Source of the DNA: Brotaphodocola catenula
Lineage (GTDB): Bacteria > Bacillota > Clostridia > Lachnospirales > Lachnospiraceae
Direction of reading: 5' to 3'
DNA: 64,000 nucleotides
Assembly (NCBI GenBank): GCA_020686985.1
Contig: JAJEPU010000002.1
Span: 1-64,000, forward strand
Shown: in pieces, positions 35,225 to 43,782 of the stretch
How the letters are laid out: every line of letters begins with the position of its first letter
Numbering within the stretch: position 1 is the stretch's first letter
Notes under the pieces: model-generated
Databases searched by the model: none
What the model was told of the DNA's origin: nothing
What the model saw: only the letters and a program-made list of their open reading frames with translations
Translations under genes and position numbers: made by a program

Positions 35225-35294
35225 TTGACAAATGAGAATGAAACGCGTATAATCAGTTCTAAATAGAATAGTTCTAAAAAGAACCATTCTATTT
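35225..35294 (+). promoter_or_regulatory. Consensus promoter and large MarR-type palindrome
   Basis: TTGACA (35225-35230) and TATAAT (35248-35253) are 17 bases apart. Directly after them, 35261-35294 is a 34-bp inverted repeat with arms AAATAGAATAGTTCT and AGAACCATTCTATTT that differ at one position. It is the expected operator of the MarR protein encoded downstream. Confidence 0.8.
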
Positions 35295-35362
35295 GATAAA
35301 ATAATAAAAAGCAACAAACAGAAATAGTAGAGAGAACGAAATACAGAGGAAGGGAGCGCAAG

Positions 35363-35917
35363 ATGGATATAAAAAATCATGGAAATTATTGTACGGTGAT
35401 GCGCGGGACATTCAAACTTCAGGAACTCTATCAGGAACCGGTTCGCAGTCAGTATGGGCTGTCAAAGGTGGAGATTGTGATTGTCAATTTTCTCTACAAC
35501 AATCCACAGCGCGATACGGCGAGTGAGATTGTGCGGATGAGGATGCTTCAGCGAGGAAATGTCTCTCAGGGAGTGGAAGCCTTGATTCAGAAAGGATTTC
35601 TCAAGCGGACGGAAGATCCAAAAGATCGGAGACGGATTCATCTGTCGCTGACTGAGAAGGCAACTCCGCTCGTCACGGCGGTTGAGGCACAGCAGGAGAA
35701 GATGCTCGCGCAGATTTTTGCAGGCTTCGATGAAGAAGAAAAGAATCTCTATCAGGAGATGAATCGGAGAATCGAGGAGAATATTCTGGTGGGGCTTGAA
35801 GCGAATCCACAGAGGGACGGAAGCTGTGGAGAGAGCGGAACGAGTAGTGAGTGTGGAATTTGTGGAAGATATAGAAAACGTGAGGAATATGGAGAGGAAG
35901 AAAATGCAGAACGATAA
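35363..35917 (+). CDS. MarR-family transcriptional regulator
   Basis: 184 aa. The winged helix shows YGLSKVEIVIVNFLYNNP, VSQGVEALIQKGFLKRTEDPKDRRRIHLSLTEK, the last with the DxRR wing typical of MarR. A C-terminal tail of about 35 residues is rich in Cys, Glu and Gly (SCGESGTSSECGICGRY) and is not part of the core fold; three cysteines there could sense redox state or metal, though this is speculative. It overlaps the MATE gene by 14 bases and most likely represses that operon via the 34-bp palindrome in its own promoter. Confidence 0.92.
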   Translation: MDIKNHGNYCTVMRGTFKLQELYQEPVRSQYGLSKVEIVIVNFLYNNPQRDTASEIVRMRMLQRGNVSQGVEALIQKGFLKRTEDPKDRRRIHLSLTEKATPLVTAVEAQQEKMLAQIFAGFDEEEKNLYQEMNRRIEENILVGLEANPQRDGSCGESGTSSECGICGRYRKREEYGEEENAER

Positions 35918-37271
35918 AAGTTTTCTTGGAAAAGAGCCGGTCGGGAGACTCCTCTTTCAGTTGGCAATTCCGACGGTGATGGCGCAGATCATCAATATGC
36001 TCTACAATGTCGTGGATCGAATTTATATTGGACATATTCCGGGGAGCGGGGCACTCGCACTGACCGGAGTCGGCGTGTGCATGCCGATTATTCTGATTGT
36101 GTCGGCATTTGCATCGATGGTCGGCTCGGGTGGTGCGCCAAGAGCGACGATTGCGATGGGAAAGAATGAAGAGGATCAGGCGGAACAGATACTTGGAAAC
36201 TGTGTGACGCTTCAGTTGATCATTTCGGTGATCCTGACAACAGTTCTGTTGACGTTTGGACGGCAGATTTTGCTGGCATTCGGCGCAAGTGAGAACACGA
36301 TCGAATATGCCTGCGCATATTTGAATATCTATGCGATCGGAACGATCTTTGTACAGTTGACGCTCGGCATGAATACGTTTATCACGGCGCAGGGATTTGC
36401 CAAGATTGGCATGCTGTCTGTGCTGATCGGCGCAGTTGCAAATATTGTGCTCGATCCGATTTTTATTTTTAAATTTGGAATGGGAGTGCGTGGAGCCGGT
36501 CTTGCGACCGTGATTTCTCAGGCAATGTCATGTACCTGGGTGATGGCGTTTCTTCTTGGAAAGAAGACGTATCTGAGAATTAAGAGAAGAAATATGAGAC
36601 TTAAGAAAAATGTTGTAGTGCCGACACTGACGCTTGGACTTGCGGCTTTTATCATGCAGTCGAGTGAGAGTATCATTTCGGTCTGCTTCAACTCCTCCCT
36701 GCTTCGCTATGGCGGAGATCTCGCTGTCGGAGCGATGACGATTCTCACAAGTGTGATGCAGTTTGCGATGCTTCCGCTTCAGGGACTTGGACAGGGTGCA
36801 CAGCCAATCATCAGTTATAACTACGGCGCGCACAATGCAAAGCGTGTGAAGGAGACATTCGGACTTCTCGTCAAAGTCAATCTCTGTTACTCGATCATTC
36901 TGTGGCTCTGCGTTCAGCTGTTTCCGGGGACGTTTGTATCGATGTTCACCTCAGATGCGCAGTTGTTGACATTTGGAAAATCAGCATTGCGCATCTATAT
37001 GGCGGTGATGTTTGTGTTCGGAATTCAGGTTGCCTGCCAGCTCACATTCAGCGCACTCGGAAATGCGAAAGCCTCGATCATGGTGGCAGTCATGCGAAAA
37101 TTTATTCTGCTGATTCCGCTGATTTATTTGCTTCCGCATCTGTTTGCAAAGAATCCGCTGATGGCAGTTTATCTGGCGGAGCCGGTTGCAGATACGCTTT
37201 CTGTGATCTTTGCAAGCACGCTGTTTGCATTCCAGTTTAAAAAAGCTGTGAGGGAGATGGAGGGTGAATAA
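35904..37271 (+). CDS. MATE-family efflux transporter
   Basis: A 455-aa polytopic membrane protein with twelve predicted helices. PVGRLLFQLAIPTVMAQIINMLYNVVDRIYIG is the usual first-helix region, VGSGGAPRATIAMG and LQGLGQGAQPIISYNYGA are MATE signatures. It exports a drug or metabolite using a Na+ or H+ gradient. ATG 35904 has GGAGAGGAAG upstream and lies inside the end of the MarR gene; in-frame starts further upstream would deepen that overlap. The MarR-MATE pair suggests inducible efflux. Confidence 0.93.
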   Translation: MQNDKSFLGKEPVGRLLFQLAIPTVMAQIINMLYNVVDRIYIGHIPGSGALALTGVGVCMPIILIVSAFASMVGSGGAPRATIAMGKNEEDQAEQILGNCVTLQLIISVILTTVLLTFGRQILLAFGASENTIEYACAYLNIYAIGTIFVQLTLGMNTFITAQGFAKIGMLSVLIGAVANIVLDPIFIFKFGMGVRGAGLATVISQAMSCTWVMAFLLGKKTYLRIKRRNMRLKKNVVVPTLTLGLAAFIMQSSESIISVCFNSSLLRYGGDLAVGAMTILTSVMQFAMLPLQGLGQGAQPIISYNYGAHNAKRVKETFGLLVKVNLCYSIILWLCVQLFPGTFVSMFTSDAQLLTFGKSALRIYMAVMFVFGIQVACQLTFSALGNAKASIMVAVMRKFILLIPLIYLLPHLFAKNPLMAVYLAEPVADTLSVIFASTLFAFQFKKAVREMEGE

Positions 37272-37274
37272 AAA

Positions 37275-37321
37275 ATCCGTTCCTATTCTTCGGTATAAGA
37301 AGGGAACAGGAACGGATAAAA
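37275..37321. terminator. Terminator between MATE and GH25-like genes
   Basis: ATCCGTTCCT pairs with AGGAACGGAT, with an inner TTCTT/AAGAA extension. A-tract and short T content on the flanks suggest it serves the plus strand weakly and the convergent minus-strand gene as well. Confidence 0.65.
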
Positions 37322-37353
37322 GTGGGCAGTGGTGATTGGATGATTGTGCAAGA

Positions 37354-38406
37354 TTAATTACCGGCGGTGACTACTGTCGATGAGGTTGTAGAACTCGTGT
37401 CCGTTGTCGGTGCGCTCTGGGAGACATTCTCAGGTGTCGGGGAGGTCAGACTTCCATTTCCTGCCTGAACACCCGGACCACCGGTCTGGGAAGAAGCGCC
37501 GACCGTAGGAGTTGCAGAGGCGGAGTGATTTTGACTGCCTGCCGGTCCGACTGTGGAGGTGGAAGAACCATTTCCGGTTCCAACCTGACCGATGTAGTTT
37601 TTAAATGCGAGCTCAATGCAGACATTTCCGGAGATGCCGTTTACGGATGCCGTCTCCGTCGGTTGCCAGATCGTGCGGTTTGCAAACTGGTTGTTCGTGG
37701 AACCGTAACGTGCAAGCCAGATGTCATAAGGAATCTGAGAGGTATCCATCTCAGTGCTCAGCTTGTTGAAGTCGCTGTATACAATCGGGGTGTAGCCGTT
37801 GTCTGCGATCACCTGACAGAACGCATTGATGACATCGGTCAGCTCCTGAACCGACAGTGTGAGGATGTAAGGAGATTCGATGTCGACGGCGATTGGGAAG
37901 TTTACGTTGTAGTTTCTTGCGGTATCGACAGCGAACTGACCGGCTTTTCTTGCCTCCTCGACCGTTTTAGTCTGAAGATAAATATAGGGAGCTGTCTTGA
38001 TGCCCTGAGCGCTCGCCTGACGCATATTCTGGTCGAAGGTCTCGTCCATCGTGATCTGACCTTCGTAGCCGTAGGAGACCATGCGGACGAAAGCGAACGA
38101 GATGTCATCGCTTGCAACCTTTGCCCAGTCAATGTTTCCCTGCCACTTGGAGACGCTGATTCCGCGCATCAGAACGCCGTCAATCGGATTGCCCGATGCG
38201 TCGACATACTGTCCGTTGATCTTGTGCCATGCCTGGTCTGCGGTGAAGGATGAGGCAGAAGAAGAGCCGGTAGCAGGGCTGACGTTTGAAGGGGAGGCGA
38301 TGGAAGCACCGCTTCCTGCGACGATAGTTCCAGCGTAAGAGGAGAAAACAGGCTGTGCACACAGACAGAGACTGAGGCAGGCGACTGCAAATTTTTTTAT
38401 GTACAT
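37354..38406 (-). CDS. Secreted GH25-like (lysozyme fold) protein with degenerate active site
   Basis: 350 aa. The signal peptide (residues 1-25, YIKKFAVACLSLCLCAQPVFS) is followed by a Ser/Ala-rich linker, a GH25-type barrel (about 75-270) and a Ser/Thr/Gly/Pro-rich tail to the C-terminus. GH25 features include VSKWQGNIDWAKV, FVRMVSYGYEG, the PIAVDIES motif with the Asp-x-Glu pair, and DIWLARY. Two normally acidic positions differ: the family GIDVS reads GISVS, and the late GNVDLN segment reads GNVCIE. It may be a wall-binding or altered-specificity protein rather than an active muramidase. ATG 38406 is preceded by AAAGGTGG on the minus strand. Confidence 0.85.
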   Translation of the reverse strand: MYIKKFAVACLSLCLCAQPVFSSYAGTIVAGSGASIASPSNVSPATGSSSASSFTADQAWHKINGQYVDASGNPIDGVLMRGISVSKWQGNIDWAKVASDDISFAFVRMVSYGYEGQITMDETFDQNMRQASAQGIKTAPYIYLQTKTVEEARKAGQFAVDTARNYNVNFPIAVDIESPYILTLSVQELTDVINAFCQVIADNGYTPIVYSDFNKLSTEMDTSQIPYDIWLARYGSTNNQFANRTIWQPTETASVNGISGNVCIELAFKNYIGQVGTGNGSSTSTVGPAGSQNHSASATPTVGASSQTGGPGVQAGNGSLTSPTPENVSQSAPTTDTSSTTSSTVVTAGN

Positions 38407-38565
38407 GTGAGTTACCACCTTTCGTAAGATGGTAACAGTATACACCTTTTTTGATGCAACTGCATTTACAATTCCATTACATCTATTACAATTTTATGAA
38501 ATTCTTTTTTACAAATCGCATATCCTGCAAAATTTTTCATTCAAAAAATTTGAATTACAATCCGA

Positions 38566-38593
38566 TTTAAGTCGACGCTTGCGAAGATTTGGC
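38566..38593. repeat. Dispersed palindromic repeat, copy 2
   Basis: 38569-38587 is identical, in reverse complement, to 5126-5144. Arms AAGTC and GATTT with inner CGC/GCG form an imperfect palindrome. It lies between the GH25-like and methyltransferase genes. Confidence 0.6.
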
Positions 38594-38612
38594 GCGTGAT
38601 TTTAATTCCATC

Positions 38613-39227
38613 TCAAAGCATCTCGGAAGTCTCGAAAATCACGATTCGCTCTCTCGGATTATGTCCCTCAAACAGATCCTGACAGTCAATCTCATCATAA
38701 AATTCCAGTTCGTTTACTGTCATCAGATAGGCGAGATACTCGTCCTGCGGGTAGTAAAAAAAGAGCTTGATGTTTCGCAGATTTTTGTAGTAGGAGTCGA
38801 GGACTCTCGCGAGAACACTCTTTAAAATTTCAGTGGAAAACGGATTAAAAAAGAAAATTCGGTTGATTTCGGGAGCGACCAGATACTGCTCAGCGTTTGC
38901 AAGCACAAATTCTGTCCGGGCGCCGGAGACTGCACTTTCTTTATTTTTGCATGCCTCTGCATAGATCCGTTCATCATATTCGATCCCAATCGCCCGACAT
39001 CTGGTTTGGTAGGCGAGAAAGAAGTCAACCCGCCCTTTTCCGCATCCGTAGTCGAGAAGAACGTGATTCTTACGGATCTCCCCACTGTTTGCGAGCCGTT
39101 CAAGAACCGTGTAGGGAGTCGGTTCATAGGGGTAGCAGTACTGGTCCGCGTTTGAGTCATCCCGCCCGGTGGTATGGATTTTCAGAAGTTTGTCCCATTT
39201 GTTTTCCTGATCTTGTGTCTGAGCCAT
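38613..39227 (-). CDS. SAM-dependent methyltransferase, class I
   Basis: A 204-aa Rossmann-type methyltransferase. Motif I is LLDYGCGKGRVDFFLAY (about residues 58-74), followed by the acidic end of strand 2 in GIEYDE, and later FFFNPF near 128, where an N/D-PP(F/Y)-like site would be expected. The substrate is unknown; no neighbour suggests a target. It is transcribed divergently from sigG. Confidence 0.85.
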   Translation of the reverse strand: MAQTQDQENKWDKLLKIHTTGRDDSNADQYCYPYEPTPYTVLERLANSGEIRKNHVLLDYGCGKGRVDFFLAYQTRCRAIGIEYDERIYAEACKNKESAVSGARTEFVLANAEQYLVAPEINRIFFFNPFSTEILKSVLARVLDSYYKNLRNIKLFFYYPQDEYLAYLMTVNELEFYDEIDCQDLFEGHNPRERIVIFETSEML

Positions 39228-39440
39228 AAAATAAAATCCTCATAGTTTGTAAATTTTTGTATTTTAACTATTTTATCATAAGCGAAATCTTCCAGATTTT
39301 CAAATTTTCTTCAGCTTCTTTTCTGGTCTTCTTGTGCGCAAGACCGTATAAATTCACCGGAAAATGTCCATCCTTACATTCAGAGTTGCTGTTTGGACTT
39401 GGGATTCACACTCCCTATCAAATCTGCGGAGGTAAAGGAT

Positions 39441-40217
39441 ATGCCTGTCTATAAGGTGGAAATTTGTGGCGTGAATACATCAAAGCTCCCGTTGCTCACA
39501 AATGAGGAGAAGGATGCTCTTTTTATGCGGATCGCAAAGGGGGATAAGAGTGCCAGAGAGCAGTATATCAAGGGAAATCTGCGTCTGGTATTAAGTGTTA
39601 TTCAGCGCTTTGCCGGCAGTCAGGAAAATATTGATGATCTGTTTCAGATCGGCTGTATTGGGTTAATCAAGGCGATTGATAATTTTGATCTCTCCCAGAA
39701 TGTGAGATTTTCGACGTATGCGGTGCCGATGATTCTCGGGGAGGTGCGCCGTTATTTGAGGGATAACAATTCGATCCGCGTCAGCCGTTCTCTGCGGGAT
39801 ATTGCATATAAGGCGATCTATGCCAGGGAGGCACTGACGCGCCGTCTCTCAAGAGAGCCTTCGATCTCGGAGATTGCAGAGGAGATCGGGATGAGCAAGG
39901 AGGAAGTCACCTATGCGCTTGATGCGATTCAAAGCCCGGTCAGTCTTTATGAGCCGATCTATACGGATGGAGGAGATCCTCTCTATGTGATGGATCAGAT
40001 CAGTGACAAGAAACATTTAGAAGAAAACTGGGTCGAGGATCTTTCGCTTCGGGAGGCGATGAAACATCTGCCAGGACGGGAACGTCACATCATCGATATG
40101 CGTTTTTTTGAGGGAAAAACCCAGACCGAGGTCGCGGAGGAAATCCATATCAGTCAGGCACAGGTGTCGAGACTGGAAAAGAGTGCGCTCAGGACGATGA
40201 AAAATTATTTGAGTTGA
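39441..40217 (+). CDS. sigG: RNA polymerase sporulation sigma factor SigG
   Basis: 258 aa. The N-terminal KVEICGVNTSKLPLL is a hallmark of sigma-G. Region 2 contains NLRLVLSVIQRF, DDLFQIGCIGLIKAIDNFD and FSTYAVPMILGEVRRYLRD; region 3 has REPSISEIAEEIGMS; region 4 ends in FFEGKTQTEVAEEIHISQAQVSRLEK. It directs late forespore transcription during sporulation. ATG 39441 follows GGAGG with an 8-base spacer. The usual neighbours spoIIGA and sigE are absent here. GTATA at 39346-39350, with a poor GGnnAnAnT match 15 bases on, is at best a weak sigma-F/G-type promoter. Confidence 0.96.
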   Translation: MPVYKVEICGVNTSKLPLLTNEEKDALFMRIAKGDKSAREQYIKGNLRLVLSVIQRFAGSQENIDDLFQIGCIGLIKAIDNFDLSQNVRFSTYAVPMILGEVRRYLRDNNSIRVSRSLRDIAYKAIYAREALTRRLSREPSISEIAEEIGMSKEEVTYALDAIQSPVSLYEPIYTDGGDPLYVMDQISDKKHLEENWVEDLSLREAMKHLPGRERHIIDMRFFEGKTQTEVAEEIHISQAQVSRLEKSALRTMKNYLS

Positions 40218-40225
40218 GGAAATCA

Positions 40226-40254
40226 TTTACAAATCACTTGCCCTGCGCTATACT
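40226..40254 (+). promoter_or_regulatory. Promoter of the ACT-domain gene
   Basis: TTTACA (40226-40231) and TATACT (40249-40254) are 17 bases apart, shortly after the sigG stop. Confidence 0.65.
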
Positions 40255-40345
40255 AAATGAAAACAGAGAATTTTATACATTAAAGTGCTAGAGTAAAATG
40301 AAAAATACAAAAATACAAAAGAACTGAGAAAGGCAGGAAAGAAAT

Positions 40346-40750
40346 ATGTTAAAACAGGTGTCTGTTTTTGGCGAGAATTCAAAGGGAACCTTGCAGAAAA
40401 TCACCAGTATTTTGGCGGAGGCTGAAATTAATATCTGGGGGTCTGTCACGAACGACAGTGCGGAGTTTGGAATCATCCGCATGGTTGTCTCCGATCCAGA
40501 AATGGCACAGGAGAAGCTCACAGAGGCAGGTTATATGTGCCGTCTGAGCAATGTACTCGGCGTTGAGGTGGCAGATGAGGTTGGAAATTTGAATCGTCTC
40601 TTGCTTGCGCTCTCTGAAAGCAACATCAGCATCAATTACATGTATCTCTCGTTTAACAGAGATTCCGGCAAACCGGTTATGGTCTTCAATACGGACGGCA
40701 TCTGGGAAGTTCAGGAATGTCTGAAGTCTAAGGGATATAATCTGATCTAG
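40346..40750 (+). CDS. Tandem ACT-domain protein
   Basis: 134 aa made of two ACT modules (about residues 1-66 and 70-134): VSVFGENSKGTLQKITSILAEAEINI and LNRLLLALSESNISINYMYLSF. Stand-alone double-ACT proteins of this size in Firmicutes are thought to bind amino acids as regulatory or sensory proteins; their target is mostly unknown. The convergent downstream genes are azlCD, amino-acid exporters, so a link to branched-chain amino acids is conceivable but not shown. An AAAGGCAGGAAAG segment precedes ATG 40346. Confidence 0.87.
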   Translation: MLKQVSVFGENSKGTLQKITSILAEAEINIWGSVTNDSAEFGIIRMVVSDPEMAQEKLTEAGYMCRLSNVLGVEVADEVGNLNRLLLALSESNISINYMYLSFNRDSGKPVMVFNTDGIWEVQECLKSKGYNLI

Positions 40751-40776
40751 TTAAAAAGTTCTATAAAAAATTTTAT

Positions 40777-40840
40777 AAAAAAACTCTCATGGATCTGTGA
40801 CGTTGAAATATTGCGAATACAGACTTATGAGAGTTTTTTT
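40777..40840. terminator. Bidirectional terminator between the ACT gene and azlD
   Basis: AAAAAACTCTCAT pairs with ATGAGAGTTTTTTT, with inner ATCTGT/ACAGA. The A and T tracts allow termination on both strands of the convergent pair. Confidence 0.9.
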
Positions 40841-40847
40841 GAAATTA

Positions 40848-41171
40848 TCAAATAAAATGTATCAAAATCATATAGAAAATCGTACCTCCGGCGATCGAGA
40901 GAAGCATCTGGCGTTTCCAGAGATGAATGATTGTCGTCGCAATGATGGCGAGAACCTCCGGTGCACCGTGTGTGCCATGAAGAAGGTCAACGTTTTTCAG
41001 GCAGTATACGACAAGCATACCAAAGACTGCGGAAGGAAGATATTTTCCAATGTACTGGATAAATGCGGGTGTCTCCCGTTTCTCCGAGAAGATAAAAAAT
41101 GGAAGAAAGCGGGTTGTCATTGTCGCAAGGATGCATAAGCTGATTGTGATAATTTGTTGTGGAATGGTCAT
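40848..41171 (-). CDS. azlD: AzlD-family branched-chain amino acid exporter subunit
   Basis: A 107-aa membrane protein with three or four helices. RFLPFFIF near residue 21, YIGKYLPSAVFGMLVVYCLKNVDL and the closing ILIHFI match the AzlD family. With AzlC it forms a small/large pair exporting valine, leucine, isoleucine or methionine (BrnFE type). It is second in the minus-strand azlCD operon, 65 bases after azlC. Confidence 0.9.
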   Translation of the reverse strand: MTIPQQIITISLCILATMTTRFLPFFIFSEKRETPAFIQYIGKYLPSAVFGMLVVYCLKNVDLLHGTHGAPEVLAIIATTIIHLWKRQMLLSIAGGTIFYMILIHFI

Positions 41172-41236
41172 GAGATGAGTCTCCTGTCTACTTGATACTT
41201 AATCCTGTTAGGCTGAAATTTTCGCCGTAAATTCTT

Positions 41237-41995
41237 TTACCTTGTTTTGCCTGCTGCAGTTTCTTTTATTGTGCTTTCTTTCAGAGTTGTTTCTTTGTTT
41301 GTGATTTCCTCTTCCATGTGCTCAATCGGTTTGCGGAACACAGCGAGCAGAATGATGATCGTGATCATCGTCGGAATCATGAAGGTGTTCGCTCCGAAGC
41401 CGAAAAGGCAGAGTGCAGAGACGGAAAGACCGATGATTGCGGAAACATGATTTTTTTCTTTGAGCCACTGCTCCAAAAAGATCACAACGAACATCGAGGT
41501 CATGACGAAGTTGATTCCGGCAGTGTCAAAGGTCAGCAGAGAGCCGATCAGTCCGCCGAGAGTGGCTCCGAAAACCCAGTAAATCTGATCTAGGAGGGTG
41601 ACGAAAAAGAAAAACCATCCACGATCAACACCTTCGGGAATCTCTGCGGAACAGTTGATTGAGAAAGTCTCATCGCACATTCCAAAAATCAGATAAAATT
41701 TTTTCCATCCGAGTCCCTTGAATTTTTCTAGCATCGAGAGACCGTAAAAGAGATGACGCGCCTGAATCAGAAATGCCATGATAAATACCTGAACTGGTGC
41801 GAAAGGGCTTAATAGCATCTCAACAGCGACAAATTCGAGGGAACCTCCGTAGATCAGCATGCTCATCATCAGTGGATAAAAGAAAGAAAAGCCGGAAGCG
41901 TTCATATAGATGCCATATGCCATACCGAGAAAACAGAACCCGGTAAAGATTGGAATCGTGTGTGGGAATGCGGTCTTGAACGCCAGTCGTTTCAT
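41237..41995 (-). CDS. azlC: AzlC-family branched-chain amino acid exporter, large subunit
   Basis: 252 aa with about eight hydrophobic segments. TIPIFTGFCFLGMAYGIYM, YGGSLEFVAVEML, NARHLFYGLSML-like (IQARHLFYG) and GMCDETFSI are AzlC motifs. The cytosolic C-terminal tail is a Lys/Glu/Thr repeat (NKETTLKESTIKET), which is not typical and probably disordered. The start has AAAGGAG eight bases upstream. A minus-strand promoter with TATAAT (42060-42055) and TTTACA 19 bases further up is possible. Confidence 0.92.
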   Translation of the reverse strand: MKRLAFKTAFPHTIPIFTGFCFLGMAYGIYMNASGFSFFYPLMMSMLIYGGSLEFVAVEMLLSPFAPVQVFIMAFLIQARHLFYGLSMLEKFKGLGWKKFYLIFGMCDETFSINCSAEIPEGVDRGWFFFFVTLLDQIYWVFGATLGGLIGSLLTFDTAGINFVMTSMFVVIFLEQWLKEKNHVSAIIGLSVSALCLFGFGANTFMIPTMITIIILLAVFRKPIEHMEEEITNKETTLKESTIKETAAGKTR

Positions 41996-42357
41996 AAGAT
42001 AGCTCCTTTGTATAAAATTTTGTGATCCTCAGTTTTTTTATTTTTCAAGGGTTTATTATACTACCTGTGAAATTTATTTGTAAACAGAAAAAAGGATAAG
42101 CGCAGAGAAGACTGAGAACCAGAAAAGGAAGGCGAGTTATCTGTAATACGGTTACAATCTTGTGTCCTCTGTACATTTGGAATGAGATGGTTTAAGATGA
42201 AACGTGAAAATAAAGAAGTGGGTATACAAAGTAGAAAAAGCCAAAAAATGTAGGAAATGTAGAAAAGGTAGAGAAAACCAGAAAAATCTAAGAAAACAGA
42301 ACAGAAAAAGTAGGAAAAAAGGTGGAAAAACAAAAAGTAGAGAGGAAGAATAGCAGA
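41996..42357. other. Intergenic region between azlC and the macrodomain gene
   Basis: This divergent gap holds a possible azlC promoter at 42055-42085. Toward the right it holds a purine-rich stretch (about 42225-42350) built from repeated AGAAAA, GTAGAAAA and AACAGAA words. I see no gene or defined RNA in it. Confidence 0.5.
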
Positions 42358-43131
42358 ATGAATCAGAGTGAGCGACGGCAGTATTTGATCAGAGAACTTT
42401 TGACAGAGAATGTTCAGTATCAGAAAATCCGGATCCCGGGGGAAGCGGGAGATCAGAGGGAACTTCTGCGCGGATTGATGAATGTGCGTCGTCCGATGGC
42501 GTGTTCCCCCGAGTTTTTGAAAATTCAGGACGAGTATCTTCAGGAGAGAGTGAGACAGAAGGGAATCGTGGAGCTTGATGAGATCGATGAGGTTGAGCCG
42601 GGAATCTTTTTGTGGAGGGGAGATATTACCCGCCTTCATTGTGAGGCGATCGTCAATGCGGCAAACAGCGGAATGACTGGGTGTTATGTTCCGAATCACG
42701 CCTGCATTGATAACTGTATTCACACTTTTGCAGGAATTCAGCTTCGTCTTGCATGTGAAAAGATGATGGAAGAGCAGGGAAGCGAGGAGCCGACGGGACA
42801 GGCAAAGATCACACCAGCCTACAATCTGCCGTGTAAATATATAATCCATACAATTGGTCCGATTGTGCAGGGAGAATTGCAAGAGAGACATGAAGAACTT
42901 TTGGAGTCCTGTTATCGCGCCTGTCTGGAACTTGCAGAGGAATATAAGCTAAAGAGCATTGCTTTTTGCTGTATTTCTACCGGGGTTTTTATGTTTCCAA
43001 ATGAGCGCGCAGGAGAGATTGCGATCGAGACTGTGCGAAAGTTTCGTGAGGAGACTAAGAGCAAGATAAAAGTTATTTTCAATGTATTTAAAGAGGAGGA
43101 TGAGAGAATTTACAGAAAGTTTTTGAATTAA
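42358..43131 (+). CDS. Zinc-dependent macrodomain protein-ADP-ribose hydrolase
   Basis: 257 aa. A helical N-terminal region of about 70 residues precedes the macrodomain: LWRGDITRLHCEAIVNAANSGMTG (ADP-ribose loop), then GCYVPNHACIDNCIHTFAG, the CxxxxHxCxxxxIH pattern that defines the zinc macrodomain class, and CCISTGVFMFPNERAGEIAI. These enzymes remove ADP-ribose from modified proteins. In other Firmicutes and fungi they pair with a SirTM ADP-ribosyl-sirtuin and lipoate-linked GcvH-L, none of which is seen in the window. ATG 42358 follows AGAGGAAG; a GTG at 42322 is less likely. Confidence 0.9.
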   Translation: MNQSERRQYLIRELLTENVQYQKIRIPGEAGDQRELLRGLMNVRRPMACSPEFLKIQDEYLQERVRQKGIVELDEIDEVEPGIFLWRGDITRLHCEAIVNAANSGMTGCYVPNHACIDNCIHTFAGIQLRLACEKMMEEQGSEEPTGQAKITPAYNLPCKYIIHTIGPIVQGELQERHEELLESCYRACLELAEEYKLKSIAFCCISTGVFMFPNERAGEIAIETVRKFREETKSKIKVIFNVFKEEDERIYRKFLN

Positions 43132-43223
43132 AAAAGGACAGGAAGACATCGTGTTTTCAGAAAACAATTAAATAAGACAGAATGAGGAAGATGCGAAGCA
43201 GGTGTTTTGCATGGAGGAAAATG

Positions 43224-43628
43224 ATGAATCGAACAGAACTTTTTGCACTCGTGAAAAAAAACTATCAGGTGGAGCCGGACTATCCGTGGCGGGATACAAA
43301 TGCAGTGCTTCGCCATCGTGATACAAAAAAATGGTTTGGAGTAGTCTTGAGCGTGGAAGGGAAAAAAATTGGTCTGGCAGATCAGGATGTGGTAGATCTT
43401 TTGAATATCAAGTGTGATCCGATTTTGATTGGTTCGTTGATCACGCAGGAGGGATTTTTCCCGGCTTATCACATGAACAAAGAAAACTGGATCAGCATTC
43501 TTCTGAGCGAGGAATCGGAGGAGATTTTTAATCAGCAGATAGAAAACCTTCTGGATTTGAGCTATGAGCTGACAATCGAAAAAAAGAAGACGAAGAAAAC
43601 AAATGCAAAGAAAAAGAAGGTGGAGTAA
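43224..43628 (+). CDS. MmcQ/YjbR-family protein
   Basis: 134 aa. The YjbR fold (double-wing-like) is indicated by YPWRDTNAVLRHRDTKKWFGVVLSV, PILIGSLITQEGFFPAYHMNKENWISILL and a Lys-rich C-terminal tail (KKKTKKTNAKKKKVE). Members are described as possible DNA-binding proteins, but no clear function is established. The tail is consistent with nucleic-acid binding. ATG 43224 (or ATG 43221) follows TGGAGG. It lies 92 bases after the macrodomain gene on the same strand. Confidence 0.85.
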   Translation: MNRTELFALVKKNYQVEPDYPWRDTNAVLRHRDTKKWFGVVLSVEGKKIGLADQDVVDLLNIKCDPILIGSLITQEGFFPAYHMNKENWISILLSEESEEIFNQQIENLLDLSYELTIEKKKTKKTNAKKKKVE

Positions 43629-43782
43629 AGAAGGGCAAAGCAAATGAAAGCTCAAAAACCCGCTTTTAAATTTTGCAAAGAAGTGTATAATGGAATCAGC
43701 GCTGAAGGTTCCGGACATAATTTCCGAACAGGATTTCCGTGCAGAATGACCGGACGGAATGGAAAGGATAAATAGGATTTTT

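Noticed and set aside
39346..39374. Sigma-F/G promoter before sigG
   Set aside because: GTATA is present, but the -10 matches the consensus only partly, so it is mentioned and not annotated.
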